Below, piece after piece: positions 1 to 11,960 of a stretch of DNA of 64,000 bases. The stretch is from the NCBI GenBank assembly GCA_023853785.1, contig JAJIRX010000791.1, forward strand, positions 1-64,000, read 5' to 3'. This DNA is from Psilocybe azurescens. Lineage: Eukaryota > Basidiomycota > Agaricomycetes > Agaricales > Agrocybaceae. A program made the translations under genes and the position numbers. How positions within the stretch are numbered: the first letter of the stretch is position 1; the number at the start of each line of letters is the position of its first letter. The notes beneath the pieces were generated by a model. That model saw nothing but the letters and a program-made list of their open reading frames with translations, made no database searches and was not told the DNA's origin.

Positions 1-2386
1 TACATTCTCACTCCTGCCTCCGTAACCATCCCTACAATTATTTTAGTCATTTTACCCTCCACAGTCATCACTCCTCATTCACTCTGTTCTACCCCATCCA
101 AGTTGGGTATTTCTCCCCAACTAAACTCTCAAGGGCATTTTATACCCTCTTATCTAATTATCCTCCTTCAGATGTCTTTGCACTCCTCAGACCACATATA
201 CCTTCATAATCTAGTGGCCAAGCCAGCCCTCACTTAAACTCGACAGGGAGAGAGTTGTCTTATCTAGTCTAGACCATTCTTCTCTGGTTTGTGTTTTTGT
301 TTTTGTTTTATATATCAAATCACACACAATGTAGCTCAGTGCACAGCAGTTTAAAAGTCCATTTTGATTTTGGGATTGACTGTGACCTGCATGTGACAAC
401 TAGGGTAAACACTAGGTCCTTTTCTTTTCTTTTCTTCAATTCCTAACTGTAAACATCAATTTTATCAAAAATGAAAATATATTCTTTTGTTGGTAAAAAT
501 TTGAAGAGAATTGGTGAAGAATTGATAGATATATTGTCCAATTTACAAAAGTTTGCAAACACTGATAGTACCCAATTGCAGTCACCAGCTTATGTCAAGT
601 ACTGAGGTAGTATTGAGATGATTTATTACCATAGCATGTCACAAGGATTACTAACTCTAATTGTCACAGTCGTTGGTTACGCATAACTCAGACTTGGACT
701 TGGACTTACTTCAGCCCTCCTTCAAGTCAATGACAATCACTTCATCAATTTCTTGTGGCACATCTTTGTTATGTAGTCTCTTCTGTTCTCCACATATTAC
801 ATGTAATATAATCACTTACTGCACTGCTACTCCTTCAATAAGTTCAACAAGACCTACTTGTCACTTTTCCATCTAGTTGCTTTATCCTTGCCTTGTTGTT
901 CAATTTGCATTAGACTTTGAGTTCCAAATTACTATTTTTGTGGTTCTTATGAGAGGCGAAGAATTGATACATCTTTATAGCCATTGCCAGATCTCATGGG
1001 TACTTTCCTTTACTTGCAAACCTCACGATATACTAGAGACTTTAGATTGCAGTGGTAGAATGTGTTTAATCAACACTGAAGCTCATACATATGTGACTGT
1101 CCCTTGTTTTCTATTTTATTTACATTGAAAAATGACTAACATGACTATCATACACTTATACAGGTGCATGGATCCAAACAACAAATGGTCAATACTGTTT
1201 ACTGGGATGGCAGAGAAAAAATTACTGCTTGGAAGAAGCAGCACCTTCAAGATGCAATATCAGTAACTGTGACATCCACTAATTGTGAGAGTCCATGCAA
1301 GCACTGAATAGCATTTGCAATGCTCTTGAGTTGTGCACTCTTGTAATGGATGACTTTGATGAGGGCCAGAACAGTTGTCAGAAATCCCTCTTGCTTTCAA
1401 AAGCAACCACAAAAAAGCAAGCCTCCACTTATTGCTCCACAGTCAAGATGTGGAGCCTAGTACTAGAAGGCTGTAGGTTATTTCAATGTATAGACATATC
1501 ATAGACCTTGCAAAAGTAGCCCAGATACCACCACAGAGCTGTCTGCAGACAACCTCCATATGAATTGCATGTGAAGTCCTGACTCCCTAGTGTATTGTAC
1601 CTCTTGACATATTGCCCTTTAGTAATAGTCACATCACCAAACACTGTACATAACCAGATTTGAATCTATTACATTGACTCAGATATCATGCAAGATTGGA
1701 TGTCACAATAGATCACACAGGAGAAGCTGAACAAAGGACCCCAACTGATAAAAACAAAAGGAAATCAAAGGTCTGCAGACTTGAGGTTGACTATGTATGT
1801 CCCAGGCAGCAACCATACATGGATCACAGGATGGTCATGGGAAGCTGTTTTTGATTGATTCTGAAGGCTGGTAATGTTTTTTTTGCCTTCTTCTTTGTCT
1901 TATGATAAGTAATCAGTGATTTGGGTTTTAAGTAATAGGATTTTGGTAATTTTTTGGGAGGAACAGCTTGATAAAATCCCACCAACCTTTGGGATCATCC
2001 CACTCTTCAAAAAGAAAGCAATCCCAGTATTTTTCAAGATTTTACTGGATTTTTTCAAGGGTCTGGCCAATATTTTAGGGTATGCATTCCTTAATTGGTA
2101 ATTAAAGGGAACAGCTTGATACAATGAGCTGAAAGTTGGTCACAAAGCTCTTTAAATGGGATTCTACCAATTCCAATAGTTTTTGGGTCCATCAATAAAA
2201 GTTGATTTTTTTAGTTTAGTTTGATTGTCTGTGACTGTATGCTGCTACAGACCACTGAGTTTGAATAATACATTGTGATGCAATCAATATCTTTCAGACA
2301 TTTTTATGACTATTTATGAATTCTGCCTTTGATCCATGAGTGCCCTTAAGTGCCTTGTTACTAGTCAAGTTGGAGGTCTTTTCTTT
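1..2386. other. gene-poor AT-rich repeat region
   Basis: No reading frame here looks like a conserved protein. Frames are short, and both strands stay open over the same bases at about 1900-2124, which reflects low stop density and not coding. The stretch at 2100-2115 repeats the phrase GGAACAGCTTGATA seen at 1961-1974, a hint of decayed repeats. I see no RNA gene. Probably old transposon debris leading up to the inverted-end element that starts at 2387. Confidence 0.5.
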
Positions 2387-2397
2387 CCCCTACACAA

Positions 2398-2575
2398 TCC
2401 ATGTGGACTCCAGTGGACTCTCTGCCCAGCCAAACTGGCTGACAGATTGTCTAGTCCACTGGAGTCCACTGGACTTGCACTGGACTCCTGCCAAATTTTC
2501 AGTCCAGTCTCAGTCCAGTGGATTATGAGTCCAGTCAAGTCCACTGAGTCCACTGGAGTCCAGTGGACTTGGGCT
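2398..2575. repeat. left sub-terminal AGTCCACTGGA repeat cluster
   Basis: At least ten overlapping forms of GTCCACTGGA, TCCAGTGGA and GAGTCCAGT occur here in both orientations, so the block is rich in short palindromes. A matching cluster sits at 6735-6900. Such sub-terminal repeats are usually transposase-binding sites in DNA elements; that role is inferred. Confidence 0.7.
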
Positions 2576-4154
2576 TAAATATTCACTGAACAACAACAAA
2601 TAATATATTTATTTAGCACAGTCCACAGGAGTCTACTGGATGCAATAATTAACACAATATCCAAAGTATGATCATTAGTTATTAATATTAATATCAATTG
2701 CAAAAATAGGAACTACAGTCAATGGAAATAAACTCTATGAAATAACAACTGAATGAAACAATAGCATCAGGAAAAGAGGTTTTATCCCAAAGAAATCTAG
2801 GTGTCTTTAAGCATCTTAGAGACTTTAAAGATGATAAAGACACAAAGCACCCTAAGCACCTTTCAACGCAAAGTGACATGGGAACAGTTTATCCAAAGCA
2901 TTCCAAAGCAACCCAAATATTATCCACAGGCCTCCCAAAGACCTCTCATAGACATCTAAAGCTACTTAAGGCATCTCTGACATCCACTGAGATGTCTTTT
3001 TATTTCTCTTCAGGTTCACTTGAGACGCAGCATGGTAATGGCATCTTACAGAATTCAAGTATAGTAAAATGTATATATAATTAAAGCAAGCTCTCTACTA
3101 TAGTGATATGCTAGTTGATTATACAATCACAGAAAGGGAAGAGGATATATAAAAATAATGTATAATAGGATAGATAGAATGTGGGGTAGTCCATCATCGT
3201 AATCTAAGATACTATAGCTAATGTTGGCATTGGGCCATTGGATGGGCACAGCAGGTTGAGGAAGGGAGAGGGCAAGTGGTGCATAGACGTCAGGACCAGA
3301 GATAGTTGTCTATTACATGAGTTTTAGTGAGCAAAAAGTGGGGAAACGATAATCAAAACATACCTGTCAGAATTTAGCACCCTCATTCATTACTCCAAAA
3401 GGCGAGATGGTGGGATGAGTGCCACCAAATGTAAGCACAGGGAAATGGGCGGTGAGTCACTGGATGGCCAAATGAACGTGGCAAATGATACATCGCCAAT
3501 GCCAGTGCTGGGGCAAAAACAGTCCTATGCAACCTGTTATGCACGTTGTAGTTATTAAAGAGACAGAAGAGGGGCTGTGGTATACTCACTTTCAGGATTT
3601 AGCATTTCTATTCATAATGATGAAAGACAGAACAGTGGTGGCGATTGCGAGTGTAGGGTAGTGGGCATTAGACACACCAGATGACAAAGATGACAGGACT
3701 GTGAGCCATCCTCTGTGGTCTGTTGAAAGTATGGTTGTTAGCAAAAGAAAAAGGCGGGAGATGGACTGAACATATCTGTGCAGATGGGCGGCATGGTGTT
3801 TGATGTGAGCTAGTCGCATACTCAGTTGCCACTGCATGTGGCATAAGCATGTGGCATGGTACACTGGGGGTCTTGGTTATGGATTAGCAATAGAGGGTGG
3901 TGGAGAGCATAATGGTAGTACTTACTGAGGTACTGCCATTATTATGCTACATGGGCACTGTTGCCAGTTCTTGTTACTGTCAGGTGGTGTCAGCTTTACT
4001 GTATAAAAGGGAATGCTGGTACTTAGTATTAGCCTAGTGAGTGTGGGGCAGTGAAAATGGCATCAACGACATTGAGCATCATTGACAATTATGAGGGTAA
4101 GGGAACGGTGGTGGTGGTGGTGAACAAAGAACAAAGTTGAACTTCACAAATCAC

Positions 4155-4473
4155 TAAGCAACAGCATGGGTATTTCCGTATATATCGGCCCTTTTAGCCA
4201 TATTAAATCTTTGCAATACCATACACATGAATCGCGCATTTTTACCCATCAAAAGAGTCTAAAAACAGCCAAATTGGTGGAGAAATGACTGAGATATGGC
4301 CTATTTTAATGCATTGCATACAATTGTCCATAATTCACTCAGTTTTGGCTTAAAAATTACGCTTTTGGACTTGTTTTGAAGGTGACAGGTAGGATAATTT
4401 TTATCCATAATTTTATCCGCACAATAACCGGCTATTAACCCGTACACAATACCCGAACCCGTGCCGTTGCCTA
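4155..4473. mobile_element. hAT-like MITE, 319 bp, copy A
   Basis: The element is flanked by an exact 8-bp direct repeat, CAAATCAC, at 4147-4154 and 4474-4481. Its ends are inverted: left TAAGCAACAGCATGGGT, right (reverse complement) TAGGCAACGGCACGGGT. An 8-bp target duplication plus TIRs starting with TA is the hAT signature. It has no coding capacity, so it is a miniature non-autonomous copy. A diverged relative lies at about 4844-5162. Confidence 0.75.
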
Positions 4474-4539
4474 CAAATCACAGAAGTTCAACCTTTCACA
4501 TGATGCATGGGAAAATTTCCCAAAACTGATATGAAAAGT

Positions 4540-4585
4540 GATGTGACCAAATCTACGAGACGCGTCTCGTAGATTTGGTCACATC
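4540..4585. repeat. perfect 46-bp palindrome
   Basis: The 23 bases 4540-4562 (ending CTACGAGACG) are followed directly by their exact reverse complement (CGTCTCGTAGA...) at 4563-4585, with no spacer. It lies between two MITE copies. It could be two abutting terminal inverted repeats or a hairpin-end insertion. Confidence 0.9.
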
Positions 4586-4843
4586 CCTTTAGGAAACACT
4601 GTCACAACCAAAACACATCCCATCTTGTATAAGTTGTACTAAAGGCAGGGTGAGTTATAGCAACAGTGCTTGGTGAGAAGAATGTGGTAGTACATATCTT
4701 TCAGTTATCCAAGCTCTAAACAAGGATGTGAGAATGTGGTGGGTGGTGGAATGTTGAAAGGAGTTCACTTCACCAGGAATGGCGTAAGTAAACAAAAGCA
4801 CAAATGGAGAATGTCATGTGATTTACATTATTTATTTGCTTTC

Positions 4844-5162
4844 AAGGGCAATAGCATGTGTATTCCTGTGCGTATTGGCCCTATTATCCGTATCCAGCCC
4901 GTGTAATACCATACCCACGATCTGTGCATGTTTACCAATCAAAAGAGTTCAAAAATAGCCAAATCAGGCCAGAAATGACTGAGATATGGCCTATTTTAAT
5001 ACATTGCATAAAATTGGCTGTAACTTACTCAGTTTTGGTTCAAAAATTACGTTTTTGGGCTCGTTTTGAAGGGGACAAACAGAATTTTTTATCTGTAATT
5101 ATATCCCAGCTATGTCCGGCTATCAACCTGTACAGAATACCCGAACCTGTGCCGTTGTCTAG
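4844..5162. mobile_element. hAT-like MITE, copy B (diverged from copy A)
   Basis: About 310 bp align in the same orientation with copy A at 4155-4473, sharing blocks such as GAAATGACTGAGATATGGCC and the end motif GTGCCGTTG. The ends are less well preserved (GGGCAATAGCATG on the left, reverse complement TAGACAACGGCAC on the right). The flanks are only loosely similar (TTCAA on both sides), so the target duplication has decayed. Confidence 0.6.
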
Positions 5163-5314
5163 GTTCAAATTGAATTTGCCTTTTGTATATCTTTTCTTAC
5201 CATGCAGCTACTATTTTCCAGCAAATCACCAGGCCCTGTGCCCCCTGTCTTATTCCATTATTATTTAAATATCATGTTGTAGATGTAGTTTATTAAATTA
5301 GCTATGTACTTATC

Positions 5315-5629
5315 TAAGGAATGGCACGCATTTTGAGCCCATGCGGTTATGGGTAACAGTACACACGGATACGGGTACGGGTAACTATTTTCGTACGCGT
5401 GAGATTTCAAACGAGCTCTAGAACGTCCCAAACGGTTGAGAATTGAGTGAGATAGAAAGGAAGCTGTGAAATTCACTATTTCTGATCTATCTCCCTCATT
5501 TCTCAACCGTTCAGGTTGTTTTTGGGCTCGTTTTGACAGGTAAACCCGCCGGATTGCGGGTAGGGCTCGCCAAGGGTACTGGTACGGGTATAGCGTGAGA
5601 TTCCCGCAGGTTACCTGTGCCATTCCCTA
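5315..5629. mobile_element. hAT-like MITE, 315 bp, second family
   Basis: The flanks carry an exact 8-bp duplication, TACTTATC, at 5307-5314 and 5630-5637. Inverted ends are TAAGGAATGGCAC on the left and TAGGGAATGGCAC as the reverse complement of the right. The internal sequence has GGGTACGGGTA-type repeats and no coding frame. The end structure (TA, then a GGCAC core) resembles copies A and B, so the same transposase may have moved them. Confidence 0.75.
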
Positions 5630-6228
5630 TACTTATCTAAGATTTAATAATGCTATGCTCAGAAATTTCAAGCATGCTTTGTGGTAATTTAGAATTTTTA
5701 GAAGACTCATAGAGAGCTTCAGAGAAATTTGAAATCTTGCAAAGACTGCTGAGAGCTTTGAGGAATCAGACTATTTCCAAAGACCACAAAGATGTCCCAA
5801 AGCAGCCTAGAGTGATAAATGTGCTTTATAAAGGTTGTAATTACCTAAGACATTCTCAGGGCAAATACCTTTTTCCTGATGAGTTAAATGCACATAGGAG
5901 CAAAGCCTCCTATGAATACATCTTTGTATTTTGTTCAGTCTGTGGGGTGAAAATTTCACAGGCACATGTGATGCGCGACGTGTGCCTGGCATCAGCCAAT
6001 CAGCACAACAACAATCAAATGTACATGTCAGCTCTTTTTTCCAACCACCACCCACCCCCTTCCTCTCCTTTTTCTGTTGCCACCACTGTTCTTGCCTCTC
6101 TGCTGTCCATGACATCCATGACAGCCATGCAGACAACAACAAGGATGGACACAGACCATTGCAACAATGAGGGTGACAACAAGGGTGACAATGGATGATG
6201 ATGAAGGCAAGGAAGACTGCGACAGGAC

Positions 6229-6560
6229 ATGGACAGCAATGGCAAGGACGAGAACAGTGAGGACGCAGAAGGCAACAGCAAGGATGCAGAAGGCAACAGC
6301 AAGGACGCAGAAGGCAACAGCAAGGATGGCCAGCAACAGCAAAGACACAGACAGAGTGAATGGCAACAGCAACAGCTAGGAGAGGGTGCAGACAGCCAGA
6401 GTGAGGGCATGGACAGCAATGGCAATGGCAACAGCACAGACAGAGAGGGCGCAGACAGAGAGGGCAAGGATGGGGACTGCAAGGGTGAGAACAGCAGGGA
6501 CTGCAAGGGCAAGGACAGCAGGGACTGCAAGAGCAAGGGTGGGGACAGCAAGGGCAAGGA
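6229..6560 (+). repeat. purine-rich minisatellite
   Basis: A 21-bp unit, GCAGAAGGCAACAGCAAGGA plus one base, is repeated about three times at 6265-6330, followed by looser repeats of GACAGCAAGGGCAAGGA-type sequence to about 6560. Several frames stay open on both strands across it (one plus frame reads EGNSKDA repeats), which is what a low-complexity purine tract produces. I do not regard it as a gene. Confidence 0.65.
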
Positions 6561-6918
6561 TGGTGGGTGCTACAGCTATCACTACCATCCTCCCGCCCCT
6601 TTTTATTTTATTTTTGTTTTTTTTCTTTTTGTCTTAGACCTTGCAAGTAGACAATAATGTATTACATAGTTATTAATATATTGTATTCCACTCTTCTGAA
6701 TTTACATTAAGATTGAACTTATTTACTATATCAAGTCCAGTGGACTCCAGTTATCTTAGTCCATATTCACTGTATATTATGAAATCTACTGAAGTCCAGT
6801 GGAATCCAGTGGAGTCCAGTCAAGTCCAGTCAAGTCCACTGCAGTCCACTGGATGCTGTTTACCTTTTACACTCAGTATATAGGCAAGTCCAGTGGAGTC
6901 CATATGGACTGTGTGGGG

Positions 6919-9078
6919 ATAGTAAAGTACTGTAAACATCATATTTGCTCACAACATCCATCATCATTTTTCTGTATTTTTGCTATCTGCTTAGACCTCC
7001 TCTTTCCATTTCATACTTTACAATGTCAAGCAATAATGGGACAAGTATATCATGTAGTCTAAGGTCTAATGTTCTAATGACATTATTTCTCTTCTAGTTG
7101 TTGACCATTCTGACAGAACAATTTGGACAACCCCTATGGTTATGTCCCATCTAGAACAGTTGCAATTATATTCCTGTTACTCTTCACTGTGTCTACTGGT
7201 CAGTCTGTTCTATACCTCTGAAACACATTGCATACCTTGCAGCTAACTTTGTGTCTTTGAAATAGTGATCCATGCCTGGCAAGCAAGACAATATTGCAGG
7301 TGGTGGTTCCTCTATACTGCTTATCTCTGTGGAGTCATAGAGCTTGCTGGATGGTCAGGTCGTTTGTCATCCTTGTTGTCTCTGATGTTGGATTTGCCAT
7401 TTCAGATGCAGTGAGTTGGTCTTTTTGATAGAGTTGCTCAATTACGATTGATTCTTGTGCAGAATCATCTGCACTATTATTGCCCCAACCCTCTCTTGGC
7501 TGCAAGCTTTATCATCTTTGGAGAAGTCATCAAAATTCTCAGTCCTATGTACAGTATAGCTGCTTGAGCCCCAGATTGTGTAAGCTGGGATATTATTCTC
7601 TTGAAAATGTTCTAATGATTTTATAGATACTCTCATCTTCACCTCGTGTGTACGTCTTTCACATATACAATTTTTAGTTGCTGCTTAGCTGCTTTGTAGG
7701 ATGTTATTTGCTTGTTGTTCAAGGTGTGGGAGGTGGATTGGTGGCATCTTCAGACAGTCCAGATGCTAATATGGTGAATGCCTCCCAATTTGTCTGTGAT
7801 GATTGACTTGACATCCCAAAATTTGCAGGGTGCACACATTATGCTCAGTGGTATTGTGTTCCAACTAGGTAATCCTCTGTGCATCAGGTAACAAGTGATA
7901 TAAAATTAACTATTTTCTTTGTTATCATTATCGCTTTTGTGCTTGTGCAATTGAGTTCTTCTATCGTTATATTAACGACATTCCTCTTGTCAGTGGATTG
8001 AGATCCCACCGTAATATTATTTGAACAGGACTTGGCACTGGTCATGGGGAGCTGACGACCAAAGTCCAAATAATGGGGTATGCACTTATCTTCAGCACCA
8101 CAGTTTTGTTCATTCGGTACAATTCCACATCTTGAAATAGTGCATTGCTCTCATCCTTTCACACAGATCCATCTACTGAATCATTGAGCTTACAGATGGT
8201 TGGAATGGAAGAATGATTCAAACTGAATTGTACTTTAGTGAGCTTCTTTCTGTAGTCTATAGTTCAGCCACTATGTATAATTATTGTTTTCAGATGTTCT
8301 AGACGGCACTATCATTGTATTGGCCATTTATACTATCAATATATTCCATCCCGGAATGCTCCTTTCTGAGAAGTTTGTAGAGAATGGAGCAGAGATGAAG
8401 AGACTTGAGACCCAGTAGATGAGGTTATTTCCGTGGATCAGTGATGATCCTCGCAGTATCCTAACAATAGTCGTGCTTCGTTGACAACAAGTAGTTTTAA
8501 AGTAGTACATGTTACAGACATTGTTTATCTTCTTATTTACTTGAAATCAACTTGGGGTTCACCCGGTCGTTGGTTACTATTCAGTTACCGTGGATATTCA
8601 GGCTTGCAATATGACAACCGTGAGCCAACAATGAGTGTAGTATAATGACAAGCCCTCGAGTGTTTGGAGAGCGTGAGCGCTTATGTGGGTCCAGTTTAAC
8701 AATCAAAGTCACATGTGTGCCGCGTCGCCCCTATTTGATCGCTTAACTCTCGGCTTTACCAGTGCGCTCGTCGCAATACGCAAGATGACATGAATCTGCT
8801 GAAGATAGAATGCATCTAATAATGTAAACCACCATCTGGCAAATGTAATTCGGTATCCCACGATGTCGCTCATCTTTGTCAACACAAGAGGGTCACGGCG
8901 GATCTCGGAGGTCCAAACGTTCATCGACAAGCATCAAGGGATCGGACGCTAGTAATTGGCCAGTAATCCAATTTAAGGCGATTGAAAAATAGATATCAGG
9001 CAGTATAACGAAGAGGGGCTTGAGTACAAGTGCTATTATGGTATAGTTCGTAAGAAGGATGTTTTTACGGTAGACTCT
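6919..9078. other. intergenic, no gene seen
   Basis: Composition shifts from AT-rich repeat sequence to a more balanced genomic sequence near 8500. The frames present are all under 75 codons and none shows a recognisable motif. No RNA gene or promoter could be supported. It ends at the stop codon of the tyrosinase gene. Confidence 0.45.
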
Positions 9079-10434
9079 TCAAACGTATGTGTAGCATAAG
9101 GGTTCGCTGTGAATATCCATAACGTCGCGGATAGGACGTGTTTCGCCAAGATTGCCCATTAGAAGCGTATAGTCGAGAGTAACGTTATGGAAAGGAGGTA
9201 CGATTGTTGAGCGTCCTGACATCTCGTACAGTCGCTGAGGAAGCATCTGTTGCCAGTTCCACCAGACTCGGTCCAGGTTGGCGTGATGAAGGTAAAAGAC
9301 GGGGTCTTAATTAATGCCAAGTCAATCATATGAGCTAGACCACAGAATATGGCAATGACTTACCGCCAGGGCTCGAATAGAAATTACTCATATCTCCTCC
9401 AACTGCAATATGTCCGCCATCGTGAATTCCGTGATCTGGTGTGATAGGCTCGCCTTCAAGCTGGATCCGGAAGAGCTCGAAAGTAGGAAGCTTGGTAGCA
9501 AGGGCCACTGCTGCGGCGCTGAGATATTTTGAACTGTAAGTATTATTGATGCCGCGAGTAAGACAATGGGTGGTAACGAGTTTGCCGGGACCGATACTGA
9601 GGTTATAGTGGGCGAAAGGACCGTCCTGTACACAACCATAGAACATGGTGGGATCATAGATTTTCGAATCGTTTCCGAAAGGAGGAAGGGTATACGTTCC
9701 AGGAACGCCATTACCGCCGAATCCAGTGATTGGGTCATAAACTGGTGATTTCTCGAATCTAATTCATTGCTCAGCGGTTAGTATCTCTTAGTGAGGCTAT
9801 GTTTGCAGAACATACGCCTCTGCATCTTGTGACCAATCCCAATAGCTGTATATAAACTCCATCGTTAGTATAAGATACAAAGAGGTGACGAGAGGCATAC
9901 GGAGTGGCGCCTTCATAACCACATTCCTCGCGAAGTGCAGTTTCATATGACTTCACAAATAATCTATGCCATGGGAGAAATTGACCCTGTAGTGCCATAG
10001 AAGTTAGATTTCGACATTACGATGAAGATCGGATGAGCGTACTGTCAAGTGGACGTTGTCAGCAATTGAAATATGATAGGCTTGAAATTCGTCGAATCGC
10101 GTTTTGGCCTCCTTTATGACTGGCTTGAGCGCAGGCTTGCTCTGCAGACATTTTATAGCTTTGATATAGTCGGCTTTTGGTTGTCGGTCAAGGCTCTCCT
10201 ACAGTCAAGTATTGAGAATTGATAAGTGGAACAGAACATGGCGTAAGTTGCGATATCAGTTCTATACCATTCACTACGCTCAAGTAACGTTTCGCATTGC
10301 GTATGCTCCCCGATGTCACCACCATCCCCTGAGCCTTCCGTGTCACCTGCCGTGTTGTTATTACCTAACACTGAGGTCTGAAAGACGGTAGATATAAAGA
10401 GCGCTGCCACGAAAATAGATGAGATGGAAGGCAT
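9079..10434 (-). CDS. secreted short tyrosinase (type-3 copper oxidase)
   Basis: Six exons can be read: 10434-10268, 10198-10043, 9986-9901, 9845-9816, 9758-9364 and 9305-9079, giving about 353 residues. It begins with a signal peptide (MPSISSIFVAALFISTVFQT, cleavage near VLG). The Cys/EWR start of the tyrosinase core is followed by the CuA histidines (AYHIS, DNVHLT, QFLPWHRLF) and the CuB ligands (GIHDGGH and FYLHHANLDRVWW). Family members oxidise monophenols or o-diphenols to quinones, as in melanin formation. At about 350 residues it is the short, secreted kind without the C-terminal cap of mushroom PPOs. Exon 2 reads correctly only if one A is restored in the AAAA run (plus 10175-10178), the homopolymer defect seen across this window. 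All copper ligands are intact. Confidence 0.88.
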
Positions 10435-10486
10435 TGAAACGTATCAAGGGGAGGAGCTTCACAGGGGATGTAGAAGAATTGCAAAC

Positions 10487-10500
10487 TTCTTATATATATT
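10487..10500 (-). promoter_or_regulatory. probable TATA box of the tyrosinase gene
   Basis: On the minus strand the sequence reads ATATATATAAG about 55-65 bp before the tyrosinase ATG at 10434. Position and sequence fit a core-promoter TATA element with a short 5' leader. This is an inference from sequence only. Confidence 0.45.
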
Positions 10501-11960
10501 TCGACTCCCGAATGTTCGGAAGAGAGGGAGGCGGCCGGCCAAGATTGTGATGAGATCGTTGTCTTGCATCACGTTTAAAGTTATAATCGAGACGATTGAG
10601 GCAGCATAGAAGCGCTCAATTCAAGCTCGGGCCGGCGTTATGGGAAGTACATTTGTCTAAAAAGCTACCTCGCGCTTCGCATGGGCCTGCAGTCGCGCCG
10701 CCTTAACGATCGGAACCAGGTAATATAGGAGGTGCGTCGTCACAAATTGCCGAAATTATGAGAGGCTGCCACAAAGAAATGAACGGACAGACAAAATCTG
10801 AGCTCGAGCAAGCTGGAGTTCCTGTTACCAGATAGGTTATTCAGATGGCGTCAGCAGTCGTAAATGTACGGAGCGGCAACAAATTGCTCGCCACAGGTAG
10901 GCTTGAATGACGTCGGTGATAAATACATAAGAGAAGCATATAGAATACTTGGGGTACCTTCTACATACGTTGTCTAATCCACGTGTGCATCAGATAGTCT
11001 GCCGTCAGTGATTCTATTTTCACTGCAATGAGAAGATGAACGAGTCCAGAATAATTCACCTAAATATGTATCTGTTGATGGAATGCCATAGTCACTTGGG
11101 TCATTTCCTTTCACTGACACTTCACTGACAGGTTATTCTGATATCTGAGCCGCTGTCGTCACCCAAATCTCCACAAATCAGGGGGGAAGTGTTCCTTCCC
11201 GTCAACATTCAGTCACCTGTACGCTGAATAACGACCCCGAATGGTCACGGAGATTAATACCTTGTGGTGTCGGATGTTTGAGGTAAAAAGGATATGCCAG
11301 TGGATGAATTTAAATAGCATCAATGCCCTAAACTAACGACATATCAGGGGAAATCATTACGAAATGGAGCAGGTTGATCTTGCAAAAGGTATGGGTTATT
11401 GGGTATTACAAGTTTATGGGTTATGGGTTGCATTTCCCTGCGAGCCAAGGCGGTGGATCGAAAAACTGTGGGTTATAACAGGTTATGGGTTTTCACGGGT
11501 ATAAGTCATGGCAGGTTCGACTGTATAACGTCGACTTTCCGAGAGGTCGATTCGATCCCCAGGGAAGAAGTACACATATTTATTTCAGCCTGTCCACGCA
11601 GTTTGTCGCAGATAGAGTAGCTAGAAAGCTCACAGGCACAACATTGAGCGATGGCTGCAGTGCAATTTCGACAGCCTAAAAGTACGGCTCATTCGGTGGA
11701 GTTAGACTTCTCAACTCAAACCCATGTTCTCTAATGGTCAAAATCTCCACACAGATGGTGGTACCTCCAACGATATTAAAGGCGACCTCAACCAATAACA
11801 CATATAGGGTGATTTCCTGAACAACAGCAGAAAAATAGGTGAGTAATGCTTGGAATCCAGATGCGCATTCATCAGAGTTCAATGCAGGCTGCTATAGGTC
11901 ATCACGCGCTCGAATAGCAGTCAGCTTCCTTAAGTGTGATTCACGATTCCTCTGAGCGAT
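10501..11960. other. intergenic, no intact gene
   Basis: No conserved frame was found. Around 11390-11510 the plus strand repeats TTATGGGTTATGGGTT and GGGTTATAACAGGTTATGGG, a local simple repeat. Just before 11961 a frame reads AVSFLK, which could be a trace of the ASFFFSR segment that precedes the core of NACHT proteins, so the downstream pseudogene may once have extended to here. Confidence 0.4.

Larger units (their letters stand above)
2387..6918. mobile_element. decayed DNA transposon with inverted ends and sub-terminal repeats
   Basis: The left end (from 2387) begins CCCCTACACAATCCATGTGG and the reverse complement of the right end (to 6918) begins CCCCACACAGTCCATATGG; both run on into GACTCCACTGGACT-like sequence. 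Inside each end lies a cluster of short palindromic units built on AGTCCACTGGA/TCCAGTGGACT (about 2398-2575 and 6735-6900). Inverted termini with sub-terminal palindromic repeats are typical of cut-and-paste DNA transposons. No transposase survives in any frame, so the 4.5 kb body is either non-autonomous or decayed. I could not identify a clean target-site duplication. The body carries nested MITEs and a minisatellite, listed separately. Superfamily not assigned. Confidence 0.5.

Noticed and set aside
1900..2124. Frames open on both strands
   Set aside because: AT-rich mirror-like sequence keeps stops out of both strands; no motif in either.
6015..6657. Long frames on both strands over the 6.0-6.6 kb minisatellite
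   Set aside because: They are translations of purine-rich repeats; several phases are open at once and give Leu/Pro/Ser- or Asp/Lys/Gly-rich strings with no conserved sequence.
11515..11570. tRNA-like GGTCGATTCGATCCC sequence
   Set aside because: A B-box-like string alone; no matching acceptor or anticodon stem could be paired around it.
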